Source: Puffinus mauretanicus (Eukaryota > Chordata > Aves > Procellariiformes > Procellariidae). From it: 64,000 nucleotides of DNA. The stretch's first letter is position 1; each line of letters starts with the position of its first letter. The notes under the pieces are model-generated. The model saw only the letters and a list, made by a program, of their open reading frames with translations. It had not been told where the DNA came from and did not search any database. Below are positions 59,001-64,000 of the stretch, in pieces. The translations under genes were made by a program, and so were the position numbers. The stretch lies in NCBI GenBank assembly GCA_023333565.1, contig JAJKFH010001865.1:372001-436000 (forward strand). The letters are read 5' to 3'.

Positions 59001-62000
59001 TTTAAACTGTGAGACATTCTGGCTATTAGGCGACCATTTTCAGAGGTACTTTTCATATCAAATTTAAACCTAACTCCAGAAATGCTTCATTTTAAATGAC
59101 AAGAAATAGCAGAGATCAGTTAATCTTTCATCGGTTCTAAAGCTTACAAGTCAGTGTACAAAAGTCAGTGGATGTCCTTCCAGCCCAGAGTAAATTCATG
59201 TACTGCATCTTGGAAAATTGAAAGCAACATCCTGGTGACAGTTTTTCTAATAAATTAAGATCTTGATATGTGCTAAAAGAAAAAGAAAAGCCACAAGGGC
59301 CAGCAGTAGCAACTGTTGGACTGACTAAGATATATCCAAGATGGTTTTTCGTGTCCCGTGACAGATATATATTGTTCACGCAGTGCAAAACAGTTAGAAT
59401 ACATCTTGGAAATAAACGATTACCAGAATGCTGAATTGAAGCCTTGCTTCAGTGGTCTAAGTGTGTGGATGGACAAGTGCACATGAAAGAGCTCTTTCAG
59501 AGGACTTTATTCTTCCCCTGGAAGTCCCCGCCCCTCTGCTGAGCATTGACAACTGGCCTTGTGTATAATTCTAATAATTATTTGCTCCTAAGGATTTACT
59601 CCTAATAGGGAGTCATTGGGATACTTTATGGTACCATTAAGTGGTGTTTCGAACTAATCCAACTAACTAATCCAGTCTCATTGCAGTTGATTTGGAGCCC
59701 ATAACTTGTTAGTTTCTGATCTGGGCTAAAAGCCAGAGACTTCTTCAAACATTCTGGCTCAGTAAAAGGTTTGTCTGGCCATACTCTACTGTTGGTGGCT
59801 CTGCCTTCCCTTCTGGCATCTACATTCTGCTCTTTGTTGGGATTCTTCTTTCTAAATTTATGGCCTGAGGATACTTATACTATCCTGACCTTAAACCCCA
59901 AAATATTTTGCTTTTTAAAAATCTATTAACCTGTCAAATAAACAAGTCAAATACGTGCACAATGCTCAGCTTTCTCGAATAAAAGTGCTCTGTTAAGCTC
60001 TATGACTTATGGTGTTGCTATATTCACTTGAAAACCCCCACTCTTCCAGAAATCTTTGCATAGATCTTTGACTAAAAATTGATATAGAAATTCTGTTTGT
60101 TGATTATTTGCCATTCCTTATTTGCCTATTTGAGTTTGAAAAAGCATAATATAGGCTTGGTGAAGGATATCTGATCCCCTACAGTATCTAGGCGAGAAAA
60201 CAGTTAAATCTAAATGTTTTCAGAGTCCCTTCTGATTTAAATTTCTAGGAAATAATAATAATAATGCACTCTTAAGCAAGCAGATCATAAACAATCAGTG
60301 AACTGTTTCTTTCTCACAGTAGGTGGATAGTTATGAATGTAGTCTGTTATTGAATTTACTGAAGCCAATAGAAGGATCACATGGGTCTACTAACATATAG
60401 CAAATTAATGTATATTTTTACCATCACATGATAATACTAATTAATTGTTAAACTATCACATGATAATACTAATTAATTGATCAGTTCCTACACTCAACAC
60501 GTCTGTAAACCTTTTTTTTTTTTAAATGTTAGGACCGTTTTTATTATATACACCCAAACACACACATATACACACAAATCCCAGGCTATAGGATTTCTAT
60601 GAATTCTCTCTCCAGTGTCAGAGAATTAACCACAGCCTTTAACCATTTACTCCAAGGGTTCATTATAACCCCGTAAAAATTTTGCTTTGATTCTACTCCT
60701 TTATTTCCAGACATTTGATATTTTGATATTTTGTCTGCTATATCAGAGAATCCTTTGCTTATCCTATATCTGTTCTTCATGTACTCTGTGACTGTCAGTC
60801 CTAACTCTTACCTAGGATGTCCTAGATGCCCAGAGCACCATCTTATACTACTATATCTTTTCAAAATTGTTTATAACTTTGCTCTGAAATCCCTCCAGTT
60901 TTTAAGTCAGTTTCTGAATTGCATATGTGAGAAGTGTTTTCAGCAATGCTAAATAATAAAGCAACACTCATCCCTCCAAGAGTCTGACTTGTAAACTCAT
61001 CAGAGATAATTTTATTTTGGGCAATATCTGGTTTCCATAAACTAATGTTAATTGGAGATAACTGTTTTCTCTTTATCAGCTTCTGTAAATCAAGTCCCAC
61101 TTAAACTCTGATTAGTTTACACAGAATCAACGTGAGAATTATGTAGTTAATGGAGCCACCACATTTGTATGCTTTTTAAATTAAAACACTGTATTAGCTT
61201 TCTCTTTTTCTTTTTTTTTGCTGCATTTCAGTCATCTGGAATTTCCTAATAGTTTAAGTTGTATTAGAAATTAACACTGAGAAACTACAAAGCTTAACTC
61301 ACCCTTTTAATTTTTCACTCTTTGGGACAGGAGGTTGGCCAGATCTGTTGCTTTAAAAATAGCTAGCTATAGGAGCAGCAGCTTCTGATTTACTGTTAGT
61401 GTGAAAAGTATTTCATCAGCAGCCTGTGAAATGACTGCATTCATTTCATTTTTTCAAATAGGGAGCAGAAATATTTATTCAATAGAAAAGGGAAAGATGT
61501 ATTATTTGTGATATATTATTTCAATCTAGTAAGGGAAAAGTAATATTATTAGGATTTCTTTTGTTCTTAGTGTAGTTAAACATCTCTTTCATAGTGTAGG
61601 TTGTAAGCTTTTCCTTATGTCTTTTTGCTTCTTTATCAACTTTCTACCATTCTTAGTTTCCAACTTATATTCATTGTTAATAGTGGCCCTGTTTTGCCAC
61701 TTGTTTTGTACCATATTTATCTGAATATAAGGTGATTCTGATCAAACAGCAAACCAAATTTACAGTTTATTTTAGGAGAATAATATATGGATCCTGGATT
61801 TATGATAACCTCCAGTTCCATTTGTTTACCATGTCACAACTCACCTACCATATGTCCTCACACCTGCAGTGATGGCCTCCCTCCCACCCTCCATCCTCAC
61901 TCTCCAAACTTTTCCCTGGCAGATCTTTCTATACTGCTCTGCACATATTTTCTAAAATACTGGGGTGTCAGCCCCATAAAAGAAAGGTCTAACTGTAAGG

Positions 62001-64000
62001 CAGGAGCCTTCAGCAATTTAATCTTTTTATATGCTATCTGTTGTTTCTGCACTTACTCTGTCAGCACTTCTAATCCCCAAGTAATCGGGGCAGGGTTTTG
62101 CTCCACTGTCCTGTCTGAGTAGGAGGCTCAGCCACAGAACTACAGCTCTCACCTGCCTTTTCTCCATGCAATTCTCTTTGCTTTTCACCTTAACTTTGCC
62201 ATGTCAGGGTGAACTGAGACATGTTAGGGCTCTACTACAGTCTCCACACCACAAAGAACCGGACTGGTGGATGAACACTGAGAAAGATTACCTTTTTCTT
62301 TGTGACTTCTTTCTCAATACAGCAGATTTGGGTGGATCTAGTTAAATACTTTTAAACAATTCTAATTTATCACTCACATTTCTACTGATAACTAATTTGG
62401 ATCAGAATTCTTCACAGATCTATGACATTGTACTAATTAAAGCTTTCAGCTTACATATGGATTTGTGAAAAGGGCTTAATTGTTCATGCATAATAAAGCA
62501 TAAGAAGCCATGGTTGCTGATATCCATACAAACATTTCTTGATTAGTTTCCTAATAATTTCTTTGTCCAGATGAGATTTACGATTATATGCAACACTTTT
62601 TAATTTGTTAAATAGCTTCTTTAGTAATGCCGATAATGTTCAGAAAGCTCTGCAGCGTCTGCCACTCAGGCTACATTATTTGATGATAATGTGTAATGCA
62701 AACATAACAGACAGGTACTTAGGAAACTAATGATCCTGTTCTCATGTAGGACACCGTAGTTTGTAGACATCACTGACTACTACCCTATCTTGATTAATTT
62801 TTACAAACATTCAGACATTCGAGAACCATTCAGTGCAAACTAATGACTGATTCAGAAATAGTTGCACTTCAAGGCATGTCAATTCTCTTCACCTTTTACC
62901 CATCCAATTTTTCCTACTAACATACAGCCATTCCATTGGATATTCTAACCATGTCCATCGTTCTACTAGCTTCCACTAAAGGCAAAAATATTTTCAAATT
63001 GATGGTTTTCTTCATTAGACTATACTTCATATCAGAAAGATTTACTGAGTTGACATTCCTTACCATCTGTTTTTACAAAACTTTTGAAATAATTTTAAAA
63101 GCATACTTTTAAAAAATGAACAATTTAGTAAGTCACCTCAGAGAAGATAATTGTTTACAAAAGTCTTTCTAGTAAATAATACAGGATGAGTTCCCTAAAA
63201 ATAGGCATTATAGAAAAATTTGTGCAAATTTTCATCTCTTCAGAAAAAGAAGGCATTTTGATATAATAGCAAATAATTACTGAAAAATTTATGGGAGTCA
63301 AAAGACCACAAACTACAACCATTAGCTACAGAGCAAAGATGTCGTGTATTTCACTGTCTCAGTCTGATTCTTCTCTTACAAGAAGCAAATTTTACCCTTT
63401 AAAGAATTACCAATACTTGGAATTGGGGCAATTCCTGAAATTAGGAAAGTTTAGTTAGGAAATAACACAGGTCTGGGAAAGGTAAGAATATAATTCCGGT
63501 GATAATGTTTTGCATAGGTTATTTTTGATCAATTATTTATTTTTACCATTATTATATTCAGCAATTATTTATTTTGCATAAGTTATTTATTTTTTGAAAA
63601 TTATTAATTTTAGAGAGACATAAAAAATTGAAATTTTGTATTTGTAGAATACAATATAGGTTACATTTTCATTCCAGACCATGGTAATAACTTTGCATTT
63701 TTTCATATCTGCAAAATCACTAGAAATATTCTCGTGACGAGGATGGATTTCCTGGAAAGAGTGGGGAATTTAAGAATGTACTCCATATGACCCCAATTTA
63801 CCAAAGAATGCTTATAGAACTAAAAATTCACTTATATGAATATTCCTATGATATTCAGGGCGGTTGGTCACATTTAAAGTCAGTGCTCAGTGCTTTGCTG
63901 AATATAGTAAAATGATACTTTAAGTTCAGCCTTGAACGTAGTGTAGAACATAATATCACTTAGATAAGTGCTTTGGGAAGAAAAAAAAAAAAAGAAACAA
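53001..64000. other. AT-rich gene-poor interval
   Basis: No gene supported. Noted items are a T-run at 56273-56290, a 26-bp direct duplication at 60423-60480, TTATTTATTTT-type low complexity near 63530-63600 and a terminal A-rich run. Open frames are below 112 codons and lack family features. Confidence 0.45.
60423..60480. repeat. Tandem duplication with 32-bp period
   Basis: ATCACATGATAATACTAATT and the next six bases occur at 60423-60448 and again at 60455-60480 without mismatch. Confidence 0.85.

Overview
The window reads as avian (or close sauropsid) genomic DNA carrying part of a T-cell receptor beta (TRB) locus on the minus strand. Evidence for a bird is the set of CR1 LINE 3' ends that finish in ATGATTCT-type octamers, the ERV LTRs of the TGTGGTGGGTTGAC/TGTCGTGGTTTAAC type, and a TCR beta constant region of non-mammalian form. 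All TRB parts are read right to left.

TRB layout in transcription order: a D-beta segment with both recombination signals (16385-16463); a first J group with two intact-looking J segments (15179-15227 and 13402-13450), one J pseudogene (15015-15062) and one J-like segment with an altered FGXG motif (12529-12568); then a complete constant gene in four exons (10251-10586 Ig domain, 9884-9901 18-nt hinge exon, 8686-8792 transmembrane exon, 8489-8515 short tail). Downstream of that constant gene lies a second J group with two intact-looking J segments (3085-3130 and 2524-2571) and two degenerate ones (1742-1789 and 1109-1159). The second constant gene would lie to the left of base 1. This suggests two J-C cassettes, unlike the single D, four J, single C arrangement described for chicken. 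No V segment is recognisable in the roughly 47 kb upstream of D.

Mobile elements: two 5'-truncated CR1 LINEs lie between the constant gene and the second J group (5228-5929 and 6790-8003). A 6.65-kb endogenous retrovirus (18302-24956, minus strand) sits just upstream of D. Its LTRs are nearly identical, its gag and pol are in one frame separated by a single UAG, its integrase is broken, and it has no env. Further right are a CR1 split by a 1,074-bp solo LTR with a perfect 5-bp target duplication (25860-27400), two related solo LTRs (28163-28750 and 42927-43511) and a decayed CR1 (39075-39930).

The rest, especially 28.7-64 kb, is AT-rich DNA with simple repeats and no gene that I could support. 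Most open frames there are short and show no family resemblance.
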